The notes: generated from the sequence alone by a model not told the origin. 64,000 nt of DNA from Orthonyx spaldingii (GCA_013397795.1 VZTJ01000306.1:1-64000), one strand, 5' to 3'; numbered from the stretch's first letter, positions 13,101 to 28,100 are shown. Numbers and translations are program-made.

Positions 13101-16100
13101 CCTGGCTCCAGCTCTCTGTTGGCCACACAAACCACACATCCCACACCAGAGTGTCCCAGGCACAGCAGAAGCACCAGCCCAGGCAGTGCTGTGCCCACAC
13201 CTCACTCTTCACTCCAAGAGCAGCCAGGGGAACCTGGCCCCACTGCTCCCTCCCAGCTTTGGAGCTGCTGGGGACATTTCTGGCCTGGGCTTATTTATTG
13301 CAACATTCAAAGCAAGCAATATGCCACTTAGAGAATGAAGCCCCACTTAGGAGGCTCAGCGCTGAACCCCGACTGCGTGACATGGGCTGATGAATCAGCC
13401 AACTTCCCGTTGGCTCCTCTGGGAATACACTCCTTTGCACAGAAAAAAAATACTCCGAGATCCACTCTTTAATCGTGACTTCATTCACTGTGCTGAGGAG
13501 CAGCGTGTTCCCCTCACCCTCCCAAGTGCACAGAGCTGCCACTCTCTTCACTTCTTCTGCTTCCAGCAGGAAGAGGGGAAAACAGAGAATGGAGTGATTC
13601 ACGCCTGTCACAAGATCACCTGATGGAAGCTTCCAAGAACAAACTCATCACTGCACATGCAAGGTACAGTCAGGGTGACATGCGTGCAAAGCAGTGATTA
13701 ATTACAGGTGTTTTTCTGAGGAAATTTCTGAGCATGAAGGGCAAAATTTAAATTGCTGATTAGCATCATTTTTTGTTATAACATATTTGAAAACAAACTA
13801 ATGGGTTGGAGCCTCCTTGAACCAGCTTTGACACTTGTATCTTCCGTGTAAAAAGTAAAATTAAAAACTGCTTCAAAATACATCCTTTCAGAAGCAGATT
13901 CCTTTCTCTTCATTAAAAAAAAAAAAAAAAAAAAGGTGGGTAATGGGTGGAAAATTGTCAAAAAAAGTGTTTGTGAAGCTTGAGAGCCCAATGTGGTAGA
14001 GGAGAGGGGGTCCCACCACCCAGCCCCTCTGATCCTGCAAGAAGGTCTGACCCCGCTCCTGATGGTGCCTGAGCTCCAGAGCTCCAGAGCTCCATAGGGC
14101 AGCTGAAGCCATGGCATGGGAGGGAAACCCACCCTCCACAGGGATCCCTGCAGCCCTGCTCAAGACTTTCATGGTGGGAAATGGCAGAGAATGCCACCAG
14201 CCTCAGCAGGTCCCTGGCGTAGGACTGCAGCCCAGCCAGGGACATCCCTGTGCTCTGCCACTGCTGCTCCCAGCAGCAAGGCTCTACTGCCTGCCTTCAC
14301 GCCTCGAGAACAAAAATAGGAGACTCAGAAACTGCTTAAAAATAAAAATTCCTATCCTAGCCAAGAATTCCCAGTGCTGACAAAGCTCTCAAAGAGCGAG
14401 GTCAGCTCTGAGACTGCTCGTGGCCCCCAGGCTCTGTGGTCTGTGTCCATCTGAGCTGTGCCACGCAGGGCTTGGCACTGAGTCCCAGCCCTTTAGGAAC
14501 AAAGGCATGAGCAAACCCTGCTCACAGAGCAGGAGGTCAATGGGAAACACCTCCAGCTGCATCCTCTCACCAGCCAACCACATCAAGTACCAGAAGTTAC
14601 TCTGCCAGTGCCTGGGCTCTGTGATCGCTCACCACTGTCCTCTCATTCTTCTCACTCCTGACTTTATGCCCAGGTTGGTTGCCACTGAGAGGAGCAATTA
14701 ATGCTGCTCCTCTTCCTCTGCACAGAAGCATTTCGAGTGGGACCAGCTAAGCACAGGGCTGACCCCCAGCCAGACCCAGCTGTTGGGTGGCACTGCTGGG
14801 GACAGTTTCTGCAGAGGACACAGTGCTAATTAAGCTTCCCCAGAGAGCCCAGTGTAGGGTGGGACCAGCAGCATCCTGCACTGGCTCATCTGCACACCCA
14901 CAGCTGCTGCTTTGCTCCCCTCAGAGCCAAGCACCACCACAGTTACCTGTGAACACCAGGCTGGCATTCTCCAGCTCTTCCTGTGGAACCTTGAAGCTGA
15001 AGGACTCGTTGTAGAAGGGATCTATCGTGCCCCTCATGCAGGACGTCTTCTTGGTTTTCGTTAATTTTAATCCGTGCACGAGCTGAATTTTCACAAAGGG
15101 ATCTGGCAAAAAGCACAAAGCACAGGCTCTGTGTTATGGGGATCGTGAGTCAGCACCCCTGTTCATCAGGGCTGGGCACCACGGGGATGGAATGTGCTGG
15201 GGAACAGCCTCTGGAAATGTTTGGGACTTGCACCCCCGCACTGGTCCCAGAGATTTGCAGTGGGGACAAAAGCCAGGCAGCTGGATTAAAAACAGTCCCT
15301 GCCAAAACTACAGGTAATGGCAGCCTTGACAGAGACCAAGCACACTGTTCCTTTTGGAAATGCCAGTGTTCTGGCAGCAGCAGAGGCTGGGGCAGGGAAC
15401 ATGGAAGAACACCTGAGGGCACAGGGACGAGCAGTTCCCATCCCGAGTGCTCAGAGCCAGCAGGGAGCAATGCCCACGGGCTGCCACAGAACTCAGCACA
15501 GGGAGATCAAAGCCCCTGGTTCCTCACCTCGGCCTGGCTCGCAGAGTTTCACTTTAAATCTGGCAAACCCTGCATTGTATCTCAGGGTAAGAGTTGCAAA
15601 CGCTTTCATTACTCTTGGCCATACATACAAGACAGACATCAGAGCCTTGTATCACCAGGAACCGAGCGTCAAACCCCCCTGGGCCCCCCACAAATTGCAG
15701 CCTCACTGCTCTGCTTTAAAGAACACATAATCTGTGCATGAGTAATGTGAGCAATGCACTGCCCTTTACCTGAACCTTGGCTCATGTCTGTCTGAAGAAG
15801 CTGTTTTGCTCTAATGATGTCCACGTTCAGTCTTCCTGCACTTGGTAGGTAGTTTAGTGACAATAGCAGCTCTCCCAGCTCCACTTCATTCTGCAGGGAA
15901 AAGAGAATGTGGAAATTTAGAACAGAGCTTGGAGGGGAAGAGAAGGAGAGAAATTAAATAAATCCCATTTGTCTAAGTGCCTGAAAAATGAATTTTAGTC
16001 ACGCTTTGAACTGCAACCAAGAACCATCTGGTGGTACCTCGTGCTAAGCAGAAACAAGAAAGAAACTATCCCCAAATGAAGATCCTTCTCTAATCACCAA

Positions 16101-19100
16101 TCCTTCACCAGCTTCCCAGCAGCCATGCAAAGAGGTACAAGGTCAGTGCCCCTGCTCCACTCTTCATGGTTCCAGGTGGTTCTGATCTCACCAAAGTGCA
16201 GAACACAGACCCACTGGAGAAGACATTCTCTTTCCTCCCCAGCCCCCACGGGCCACACCAGCCCCTTGGGAAGTTCGGGCATGCAGGGGTTAATGCATCC
16301 CTAGGTCACAGCAAGGCAGTTCAGAGGAGACATACCCTTGGCATCTCCCAGAGCCCACGGCACAGCACAACTGTGCCCTTGCTGATCACCAGGCTGCACC
16401 ACACCACAGCTCCACATCAATACAGCTGCTCAGCCACTATTTCTTTTCCTTTTACTTAATGATGCTTAAAACTAGTAACTAAAGAGCTGGAGAGCTCCCA
16501 TCACTGCTCCTCAGACGTGAGGGTTTAAAACAACCTCTCTCCCCTTGCATGACCTGGCTCTGAGAGGCTCTGTCAGATGCAAAACACACACACTGAAGCA
16601 GCTCTGGAGACTGAACACACACCAGGCAGGGCAGTGACCCACCTGCCCAGGGCCAGGTCCTCGCAGGAGTGCAGAGCTAGGGCTTCATCCCAACAGTCCA
16701 AAACCAACCTCGATCAGGTGTCAGAGCCCATTCCCAAGAGGAAAAGGGACTGCAGTGCTACTGCAATCCTAACCAAAAGCTTAAATATCCTTACTGATAC
16801 CCCAAATATTAGATTACAGAAACCAGAGACTAAAGGGCTGGGTAGACAGTAAAGTAAAAGGCTCTCAGGACAGTCACAGCCTGAACTGACCCAAAGAACA
16901 GCACACGAGGCACAATCCCTGCCAAAGACATCAGTGGCTCGGGGAAACTGAGGCTGGGGCTGCTGGGAAACCCAACCAGGAAAAGCAACTGATTTCTCAC
17001 CCCAAATTCCTTCTGTCACAGCAGCTCATGGGTCACGCCACACAGTGCCCACACTCACATCTACCACATGCATTTTCTTTTGCTGCTACAGTATTTTTGC
17101 TTCATGGAGAAGGCGCCTGCCTTCCACCAACCTCAGCCAGCTCCCATATCAGAGAGCTGTTCAATATATGATGCTTTAAGTTCGTTCCATCAGAAAGCCA
17201 CTCCCCAACACAGGCCTGACCCAACATGCACACAACACTCTCAGCTCTGGTGAGGCCAAGCCACACCTACACACACTGTGGTGCTCTGTGGCTGCACAAC
17301 GTAAGGATCTAAGAGTCTCTCATCCAAGGTGGTCCAAACACCATCTAATTAATGTAAACTATCATCTCTCATTTGATTTTGCCCAAAAATGCTCCTCTCA
17401 GGTCTGTGGCTGGAACAGCCTGCAGACACGTTTCTTGTCAAGAGCAGTGACTTTTAATCCTATTCCCAGGACAGGATGGAAGCATCGCGGTGCCCACACC
17501 ACCCTCAACAGGAGCCACATGAGGTGGCCCTCGACCCCAGCTCGTTTTTTGCAACATATCAACAACATTTTTAACAGACCCAGTCCTCCTCCCACTTGCA
17601 TTCACTGCTGGTCAGATTCCATTCAGGCTCAAATTGCTAGAAATTCAGGTGCATTTGGACAGTGCAAATTAGGAAACTGATCAGTGATTTCATTACCTGC
17701 TGGGGAGAGACAAACAGCTCTGGCTGCAAATACCAAACTTGTGGCCCAGCCAGGTGGCAGGCTGGCATGGGGCAGTGATGTAGGACCTTTCAAGTCACCT
17801 CTGGCTTAGAGTACTGAAAATCTGCATTAAGATTTGGGATAATTACTTCTGGAGTTGTCCATTGATGGAACCTGTTGACCTTATCCATGAAATAAGGCAT
17901 TTCCTGGGGCCAGGGAGGAGCCATGAAGCTCAGCAAGGGAAGGCAGATCTCCACGCTTCCAATTCATTTGCATTTATGTTCCATTAAAAAAAAAAAAAAA
18001 GCCTGATGTTGTACAGTGACAGTGTCAGGCTGGATCTGTAACACCCCTGAGGCACTGGCAGGAGAACCATGTCCCAGCACCCCTGCAGAGATTATGGAAG
18101 GAGCCACTATAGTGTAACCATCACACTGCTGCTAAACCCACCCAGCCTAGCAGCAGCAGGAGCAGGACCTCACTTTCTGTAGGACCTAACCTAACAGGGA
18201 TATTGACACCTCTAGAAACATCCTTTCGGCTATCTGGGCTTAAATTTGAGCAAGGTGAGATATAAAGTGCTATATTCTTAAGTGTGATCCACCAAAGACA
18301 GCAGACAGACTATTGGCAGCTTTAACCAGTCTCAGACCAAGCCTGATCTCCCAAATCTCAACAGCTCCTTCTGCTTTTCTAGAGGGCCCATATTTGTGTT
18401 AATTATTTCGAGGGAAGGTACACACAGCCCCTGCCCCAGAGGCCACGGCAGGGTGGGTGTGCTCAGAGCCAGGGGAGGAGCAGCCCCACTGCAGGGAGAG
18501 CAGCAGCAGCAGCAGCAGCAGCAGGAGGCGTTTGCAGCAGGGAGCCCAGGCTCCCGGACAGCTCACCTCCCGACAAGTGACTCAGCCTTTTCAAGGCACT
18601 GAATGCCAGCAGCCAGCTGCCTCTGGTATTACAAATGCATTCATTCTAGCTTGGCCTCGAGGATCTGGGAAACACGCTCCAAGTGCTGCCCCGGTGCCCT
18701 AGGGGATGCCAAACACACAGCAAAGTGAATCGGTGGCTGGCACTGCCCCCACGCTCACCAGCCTTCCCCCGTGCTTCAGTCACCTGCCACAACTTAGCAA
18801 GCAAGCAAACAATTCTCCGCTTGCTCCAAGAAGCCAGAGGTCCAAGGCAGGAGGTTTAAGTTCCCTGTGCTTTTCCCAGCAAGCTCACGCCATGGCTGCC
18901 TCTGCTGGTGTGACACTGCTCGCCCACAGCTGGCAAACACTGCGCCGCAGGAGCAGCCAGCCCCAGCCCAGCCCTGGCTCAGAGGCGCCCTGTGCAGGCA
19001 CAGCAGCACCACCCCTGTTCTGCCTCACGCTGGAGCATCCCCAGGGCTCAGGTTCGTGTGGGGCTGAGCTGGGAAGAGGGGATGCGAGCCCACGCAGGAG

Positions 19101-22100
19101 AGCTGCCATCGGCACACTGCTCACCACAGGGCAAGGAAGTGCCTGAATTTTACCTTTCCTAGGTCTTTTCCTCAGGAAACTACAAGGCTGTTGGTTTTGC
19201 CGTCAATGTTTGGCTCACGGCAGGCAGCGTGCAGAGGTGCCCTCAGCGCTAAGGCATCGCTTCAGTTCCCATTATTATGCTGATGACGCGCTGAGTCCTG
19301 CGAGAGCCCAGGTGACCCTGGAAAAGCAATTTCCTGTTTGGTGAGACGCCGGAGTGACACCCAGTCTGGGTGGCTGAGACTCTTCTAAAGCTCTGATTAA
19401 CATTTCGCTCCCGGCTGTTCCTCTCCGCAGCTGTGCTACACAGCCAGCTTGGATTTGCAGCCTTGGGCTCGCCCGTGATCCAGAACCTTCTCCAGGTACG
19501 CCGGGCCTGAACCCAGAAATTCTGAACCAGAATTTTTTCTGTTATTTTATCTCATCTCTGAAACACAAAGAGGCTCCCTCAAAGCAAGATGAGCTTCTAA
19601 TTAATGCCACTCGCACATCTGGTTTGGACCAGGTAATTCCTTCCTCACAGCCCCCGCGACTGTTCCTCGTGCGTTGCTACAACACCAGCAAAATCCTGCA
19701 GCTGAAACCCTTCCCACCAGGAACCAGAGCACATTACATCAGCACAGACAGCTTTGCATCGCTCCTAATGAAGTTTCAGATTGATTTTCCTCCTCAAGGT
19801 TATCTGTGTTGATACCTCCAGGCACATTAGAAAACTGATGGTTTAGAACAGTTTGCTCCACCAGGCTTTCCACAGCATCCTGTGACACAGCCACTGTTTT
19901 GGGAAGGTTGAGCTATTAACGATCAGAACCTGAGAAAAAAAGTACTTACCAATGAATAAGAGCAGTGTTTCCTACATAACAGACACCAACTGGATGCACA
20001 ATGAAGAGCCACAAAATCCCTTCTAAAGTCCGTCTTTGCATCAGTTTGGATGGCCATGAGAAAGCCTCTACTGTGCAAAAAGCTTTGGGAAGAAGATGTC
20101 CTATGGAGAGGTCCTGCCCCTGGACCCCACCAGCCCCTCCTCTGGGCTCCTCCCCAGCAAAACACCCCACAGCATCCCAGTCCTCTGCAGGAAGGGCGAG
20201 GAGTGAACAGCACTGAGGAAAGGATGAGGTGACCAAGAAGACAGATAAGATAAAGAGAAAGCAATCAAGAAGAAAACTTTTTCAGTGCTGGAACTTTAAA
20301 GTCTGAAAAAGGAAAGGAGGAAAAAACCCACGGAAATGGAACTGGGGGGAAATAACCATACAGAGTGAAAGAAAAGAGGATAGTAGAATAACACAAGCCA
20401 AAATATGAAAACAAACCACAGGTTAAGAGCTAAAAATGTTGTTACCATGATGGAGAAAGATCCATCACGGCATCCCATCACAGTTCCCCCAACTCCAGTG
20501 ACCCGCAGGGGGGGAGTATCCTGCCCTCTGCCAGGCTTTGCCTGGGGCGTCTCCTCCACTGGCCACTGGTAAATTTCCAGGGTGATTTTAACACCCTGCT
20601 GATGAGCAAACATGGCCCCATGTAACTATCCTGAACACCAGAACTGACAGGTCATTCCAGTGCACTCGTAGTAAGAAGTTTAAAAACCAAGTCCAACACG
20701 TACGCCCTCTACTATAAAATGGCTTAATTTGAGGGAAGAAGGAATTTCATGCTGTTTTCCCACCACAACCAGGCTTTTTTTTTTCCTTTGCAGAATGATC
20801 TCCAAGCTCTCATTACTGCTGGTCTAAAACATTTATTCCTGCCCACTCAAATCTGCCAAAAGAGAAATGAATCATATGTCAATAAAACTTGGGGTCCTGA
20901 ACATGTGCTTCAGAATTAGTTTCAGCAGCGAAATATGTGAATCTGAGCCCAGCTACAGCAACGCCTGCCAACTTCATTCATGGTAATTAAGCAAAGCCAC
21001 ACACATTTCAGGGGATATTTAAGGAGTGCAGAGTGTTCCTATGGGGACTGGACTCAAGAGCCTTTCCGTGAGCAGCTACTGCGCTTTAGAAAGGCATTAA
21101 TTACCCTGCAAGAGAAATCCTCCCAGAACCACCAAGGATAAAGAATCTGGCAATACCTGCACTGACATTTTCTGCAAGGAGTAAGTCCTTCTGCTTAGCT
21201 GCTGGCTCTGATGATGCATTGGGTGGGAGCTCCCCCGTGCCTCTGCTTTGGGCTCGATCCCCCTGAACGCCGAATGCGTGATCCAAGCTCAAGAAGTGTT
21301 TATGTGCAGGTGCAATCTTCTGCCTGAGGCTTGGCACCCAGGAGTTTGTGGCACTGGTTCCTCAGGCTGAGAGGAGAGCCCACTGCTCACCCACACTCGG
21401 GTTCTCTGGCCACCCACTGCTGACCACGAGCGGGACAGGGCTGCACGGCCGCCTCCTGCACCCAAGGAAAGTGCTCTGGCTGTTCCCTCACAAGCAGCTC
21501 CATGAGCTGGTAATGAAGATATTCCTCCAATAATGAGGAGCTGTACATCCCACCCACAGGCCTAAGGAGCTTATCTTGGTCCAGCTCTCAGTGGAGCCAA
21601 CAGAGCTGTTGGCTGTAGAAGCTGGGCCATGCCTCACCTGGGGGAAGCTCACTGTCCCTGCTGACACTGCACACACCAGAAGATTCCCGGCTTTCCCCAC
21701 CTTTTGCAGCTCCCTGGTGCTGGCACAGTCCTGCACCAAGGCAGTGTTCCAGCTCTGGGATGATGGAACTCAGTGTGGTGGTGGGACAAGGACTCAGCAC
21801 CTGACCTTACCAGCACACTCTGTGCCAAGGGCTTCCAGGTGGAGACAGCAAAGTGCAAAACACACGTTCATCTTAACTCCTGTCACTTGGCCACTTCCTC
21901 TGCTCTTCCACAAAGCCTGCTGCCCTCCCACTCCCACCTGTATGAAGAGAAAACTTCTCCACAGCTCCTGCCATCTGGATTCACTTTCCTCCATCTCTCC
22001 AGCTCACGATGTTTCTGTCTATAAATTCCAGCAAAAAAAAAAAAAAAAGTCATGTATTTTGTGTCTTTCATGCTCACATATCATGCCTATGACTGTCTGT

Positions 22101-25100
22101 GCTTCTCTCCCTCCTGTTACTGGTTTTCCAAGCACCTGCTTCAGCCTTTTCTCCTGGCTGTGGGGTGCTGCCAGCTGCTGCTCCGTGTCACAGCCCTGGG
22201 GCAGCCAACCCAGACTGGCAAATTTTCCTCCACTAATGAGCAGAACTGCACCACAGCACCACTGTGGTTTGTGTTCCTCTCCAGGATCCAAGGACACCTT
22301 CTGCAAAGTAAAATGCAACTGCACGTAGATATTTTTTTGGTCCCTGTCTATCACCATCTCTCAACACAAAGCACACTTCAGCAGGCTCAGGTTCAATCCA
22401 ACAAGAAACTGATAAAGGCTGTCTGTCCCTCAGCTAATCAAGCAAAAAAGTGAGAAGTATAAAAAAATTTGTCAACATGTCAAATCTATCATTCCACAGG
22501 CAGAAGGTTCCGTCTAGTAATAAAAAAACCTCAGAAATTTCTAGCACAAATATCACTTTTATCAAAAGACATTAAAATGTATTTTTTCAAAGCAGTAAGC
22601 TTTATTGTTTTGCGTCTTCCAGGATTCATCTCAACCCTTTGATCAATGCATTTAATCACCACTAGGATGAAACACGCCTCACTCAATGAACTTTAAAAAT
22701 TTTATCACTGGTATCTTCTTCCCATATTTTCTCAAATGTCACCCCTGGATGTCCTGTATGAGCACTGTTGTTCCCGTTACAGTTGCAGCCTGCCAGCTGA
22801 GGTAAAACCAGCAGAAAGTATGAAAGGACCACTTTACTCATCAAAGTGTGGAGGACTTTTTGCTTACGTTTTTCCACATGATGGCACGGGGATAAATGCA
22901 AAAGGCTTCTAAGCCTACCCATTCAAATGGAGTTTTGTCCTTCTCCTTCCTTTTATAAATATCAGAAATGCCAACTTCTGCATAAATAATTTATCTTGAA
23001 TGCTGGTGAAGCAGACAGCACTGCTGAAAACAGCAGCAGCTTTCAATGAAACTCTGGAGGGGAAAAAGAAGAGCTGGCTCTGAGCTTGGCACACGAAGGC
23101 AGAGATGATTTTTTCTAATCAAGGTCTGTATTAGCTGTGGAATGAGTCCATGTTACTCAAAGAGATGCAACATACAGAGAAGTATTTATCATGCAAAAGT
23201 AGGGGCCAGGGGGGAGAAGCAAAGGTGGGAATCACGGGAGGATAATGGGCTGCAAAGAGGAGGGCTCTGCCCTCAGATACACAACACACAGCCCGTGATG
23301 AACTGCTAATGCCAAAAATAGGAAAAAGAAAATTGTTGCAGGCATTTGTAAATGAACATTTGGGGGAAAAGCTGACAGCGAGAGAATGCCAGGGACACAG
23401 TTTAGTGGTGGCCTTGGCAGTGCTGGAATGATCTTAAGGTCTTTTCCAAACTAAACAATTCTGTGATTTTCCTTATGAATCACTTTGTAACAACTGCCCC
23501 CTTGCCCCCCACTGCCCCTTTACTGAGCCAAACAGACCCCACTGGCACAAAGACATGTCCTACATAAACACACACTCAGGGACCCCCATGATTTTGACTT
23601 GTGCACAACTTTCAAAACTTTCCCTTCCTGCCTGAACATTTTTCAAGCTAATCCCACAACGCCTCTCCTTCTGCTACAGGAAATCCAGCTGGCTCTCCTG
23701 CAGTTACCTGGAGCCTGCTCTCCATCCCCTTATGCCATGCAGCAGCTCTGAGCAAGAGAAAAAAGTGCTCCCAGCCCCTCTGCACACACAGAGGGGGCAA
23801 AGCAGAGTCAGAGACCCAGCTGGCTTCACTTACAAACACTGCTTGTGTATTTCCCTTCCTCAAGGGTCTGATCACAAGTTTCCACTCCAAATCAGACTCT
23901 TGAACCCACAATGTAAAACAGCAGTGAGGCCAATGATTTACTGTTCATTTAATCCAATACCCCTGGCTATGGTACCTTTCTAGGTGAACACCTAAAAATC
24001 AAAGAAAAAGTGAACCATCCAACTTCACAGAGAGTTCAACTCAGCAAAGACTCTAAAACTTGGAAATTGCAGTTGCAGAGCTAGAAAGGAACTGGGAGAG
24101 GCAAACTTGTTACGCCAAGCTCATGTGATACTCCTGTCCTTAGTACAAACATCTGAGATGCTGTTCACAGTATGTTGTTAGTTCTTCACAAATTTCTGCG
24201 CCTCTAGCTATGTGGGTGACACCATGAGTGACAAATTTGGTATTCTTGGCTGCAAAGCTCAGATCTTTCCACTGACCAGCCCTTTACCTGGCTGGCAAGG
24301 AGGTGGCCCTTTCCTGAGAACAGAGATGAAAGCACACAGACCCTCTGCATCTCCTCTTCCCATCCCACTGGATGGCTGAAATGCCCCAAATACGTGCAAC
24401 ATTCCACTTGCATCAGACAAATATTTCTGGCAAATTTAGTTATTTCAGGGATCTGATGAAAATAAATCTACCACTCCTGTGCAGATTTTTGCTCGTGCAT
24501 TATGCCACAAGTCTGTGTAGGTTTAATCTTCTGCATGTTTTATTGAATCAAATCATTACTGAACTGGCACCAGTGGTTCCCCTCACGTCCTCAAAGCACA
24601 GGAGTGACCTGGGTGGGACGGTGTCACTGGACTCCTGAGAATGGATGCAGGCCACTGCAGTGACAAGAAACACCTCCCCAAAGGTGCAGACTTCCAGAGC
24701 AGACTTGAGTTGTTCTCATTTAAGCTGACATAGGATCTTTGGTCATGACTATTACAGCTCCTCCACCTCACACTGTTAGTTATAAAACCACATTATTCCA
24801 ACCCAGCAGATGCTGTATTAACAAGATGACAACTACTAATTAGAAACAGCATTACTTGCCAACAGGCAAAGGAATCACACACACACACACAAAACCCCCA
24901 AACAGCGAGAAAAACTGTGGCAATAATCTGATAAATTCTGTTACCTGAGAACTAGGCACAAGGGCTTTCCACCAGTGTCCACCTTTCACAAGGTCTACAT
25001 CGCTCAAGGGCATTGACACTTTGCCAATAACACAATGGCGTGAGAATTTGTCAAAATCCACTACAGTTAAAAGCAGAGTTCTTCTCTGGGCTTCTAAAAA

Positions 25101-28100
25101 GGGGATTTCAAATGTGTACCTCTCCTCAAACACTGGGTTCTGCGTTTTGCGTTTCACTCCAGTCTGCTTGGAGTTCTTCTGGTCAGGCAGAAGGCAGATC
25201 TTCACGTAGGGATTGGAGTGAGCCATGTCTTGCCTTGAGCCATCATAAGAAATTGGAGGAGGCAGATCTTTGGCCTCAATGACTCTCACTATTAGATAAT
25301 TATGCAACAGATCATACTGTGTGCTAAAATGCAGCATGCCCAGCTGGTACTTGGACAAGATCTCCTCATCTGTCAAGGAGTCCATATCGTCGCTGTTTGA
25401 GTCAAGGGAGTACAGCCTTGGTTCAAATTTTCTAAAATAGTCATCTGGGGTGTAGGTTTTTCGCAGGACAGTTGGCTGAACTATTTCCTTCTTAGCTCCT
25501 ATTACTCCAAACTCGATGGGTTTGATGTCAATTAGCGGAGAACTTGGCCTCCTCGACTCCAGACCTGAAGGAGAGAAAGGCACAAATGCGATTGTTAGAA
25601 ACTCGGCTGAAGGAATTACGGTGCACATCAGCTTTGGGTGCAGCTCGTCTGTGTCCGTGCAATGCCAGCACAGGCTCCACAGCTGGGCTTTTCCCCTTGC
25701 ACTGCCAACAGCTAACAGCACCCTCAGCTACGCTGAAGCACGAGCTCGCCTACACTTTTCCCTCCCTGTCCATTTTCATGTGCAATTACCACGCTCATGC
25801 TTCAGCAAGAAAAACAGGGGTGGCCCCTTCCACTGTGCTCCTGCAAAACAGGATGAGATTTTAATCAATGCACCTTCAACTTGACTTGGTTCCCTGTCTG
25901 AAAGATGAAAGAGCAAGCACTACAGTTTGATTTTCTCCCCCACAAGAATTGCATTAATGTTGGAAGGGCGGCCTTACTTGAAATCCGCCGCGTGAGGCTG
26001 TAAGTGGACCGTGATGTATCTGACGACGACCGCCTTCTGTCAGGGGAAACATCCTGAAGAGTGGGAGGCAGCTCGCTGATTGCATTATCAGAGTCTCCAT
26101 CTTTGTCCTCATTCTGGCTGCTTATCCTGTTACAACGAGAGACCTTTGGATGATTCAACCCAGCACAAGGAGAAGACACAGAATAACAGCGTGTTCTGGC
26201 ATTCTGGGGCTGATCCTGGGTGCTCGTCCCTCCATGCTGTGGGGTATCTCCTGATCTATCTGCAAGCAAAAGGCTGAGCAACTGACTTCAGACCTATGTA
26301 AAAAACAGATTCTTTGTCTTTCTGCCTGTCTTTGAAACAGAGTTTTATCAGTTATTAGAGCACGACACAGGCCACTAAGGCACGTGGAACTCAGATGTTG
26401 ATCAGAAATATTATATTTCTCTCTAAGGAAAACAAAAGAAAAAACCAAAACCCCACAAACCACAAACCTCAAACAGTAGCTTCCTGCTGTAATTCACAGC
26501 TACACTTTGGAAGCACAGACTTCACTAGGAATGAACAAGGACAGAAAACCACCATGCTCAGATATCCCTAACCTACCACACACCTCCAGGTAAAATACTG
26601 CAGGTTTGCCAGTCAAGTTCCAAAACTTGATCTTATAAACACAATTCATTCTTTGCTATTTATTGGCATGCCCTTTTAAATAATTGGCTGCTTTTTATCC
26701 ACTTCTATAAACCAAACGTGATTCTCACCAGACAGTAATTTTACTGCCCAGGGGTCTCGGTGGGAGCAGGGAAGTTGGCAGGATCTAAATGACAAAACAA
26801 GTTTTGCAGCATCTTTGAGAAGATTTCACAGAAGACTGGCATCATAGAGAAGTCCACATGTAACTCCCATTTCAGTTTGTTTAAATGCATATGTGTATAC
26901 TCAAGTTGTTTTTATATAAAACAACATTGTGGTTAAAAACCCCAACATGTCACAGCTGCAGTGGCTCCTGAAAGAAGTGAGGATCTCCCAACTTTGAGTG
27001 AAAGGAAGGCAGGAGCAGACACTAACAACTACAGGAGAGAAAGTCTCAGCTGTGTGCTCAGAGGGGAGTGCTGCTGATGGAAATGAAATCACACAATGGG
27101 TACATGACGTGTGCTGCATCCTGCAAAACAGCCAATCCCTGAGACAGCAAACAGCAGCAGATCACAACAGCACGAAATGAGCAAAGCAAAGGGGAATTGT
27201 GTGTGAATTTTGCTTCCAATCCACCCTTTCTGTGTGCATGGCTCAGCTGGGTATAAATGAAATATATTGAATCATTTTCATTAGTAACCAGTGACTGGAG
27301 TAGAGCAATTGACACATTCTGCAAAAAGCAGTCAACTTGCAGAAAATCCTGACAAGCATAAATAAACAAACAAACAAACCCCAAAAACAAACTGGAAATT
27401 CTTATCCAACCCCACAAAGTTCACAGCAGGATCCATGCAAATCTCACCAATTCAGACTTACACAAATCATACACACACAAAAAAATTAATTCTGTTAATA
27501 ATCAAAAACAAACCCTCTGCTCAAAGGGGCGTACAGTATTTGCACAGCTCTGCAGCCCATTAAAGGCAGTCCAAACCATACATTTTGATATATAATCAAC
27601 ACTTGGAACACAAATAGCTTTTTCATGGCTAAATGCAGGTCCACACAACCATAGGTGGCATTTGGATATGCTTGTGTTTGAGAAGCAAACGCACAGAACG
27701 AGGCAGGGTGAAAAGGGAATCAGGAAGAGAGGCATTAAGGATGTTCTACAATGGGTAAACGTAATAGTGAGTTAATAACATACAGATGACCTTTAGTAAG
27801 GAAATTGCTACTGAGCCACAATAATTTTTCCTCAAATAAACTTTGGCTCTGGTTAAAGCAGCTCTGTTTCTGTTTAATCCGAACCTTTGGAAGGAGGAGT
27901 CGTGTCCTGATTTCAGTTCAGTCTCACAGTGTGCACTGTTTATCTCTGGGGTTCGTGTCCAATATTCCATAGCAGGCAGCTCAAACACACACCCTCACTC
28001 CCAGACCATTCCTGCAAGGACCACGATGCAAGTGCTCCTCGTGAAATAACAAGAAGTTGCCATGCACTCAGGTCAATGTAACTGGACTCGTTGCAGGAAG

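Larger units (their letters stand above)
4165..14946 (-). other. SYT17: SYT17 intron 7 (10.8 kb)
   Basis: Bounded by CACAG|GTAACT and CCCCAG|TGTACG. Contents: a CR1 fragment at 4402-4529, a possible homeodomain-site-rich element at about 6290-6470, and a 20-A run at 13915-13934. No exon-like frame with conserved protein content was found; the listed open frames are short and of low complexity. Confidence 0.85.
15891..24944 (-). other. SYT17: SYT17 intron 5 (9.1 kb)
   Basis: Bounded by TCTCAG|GTAACA and CCTGCAG|AAT. Contents: 15-A run (17986-18000), (CAG)8 at 18501-18524, a GC-richer block with an AP-1/CRE-like core near 19230-19440, CR1 fragment 23391-23470, and (CA)8 at 24876-24891. No further exon seen. 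Confidence 0.85.

Noticed and set aside
21576..22328. 250-codon plus-strand open frame
   Set aside because: Within SYT17 intron 5, low-complexity composition with a lysine run from a poly-A tract, no domain, no splice or codon-use support.
25978..26281. Longer version of SYT17 exon 4 using the acceptor near 26262
   Set aside because: The acceptor looks better, but the added residues have no counterpart in mammals; the inner acceptor joins exon 3 in phase and restores the known sequence.
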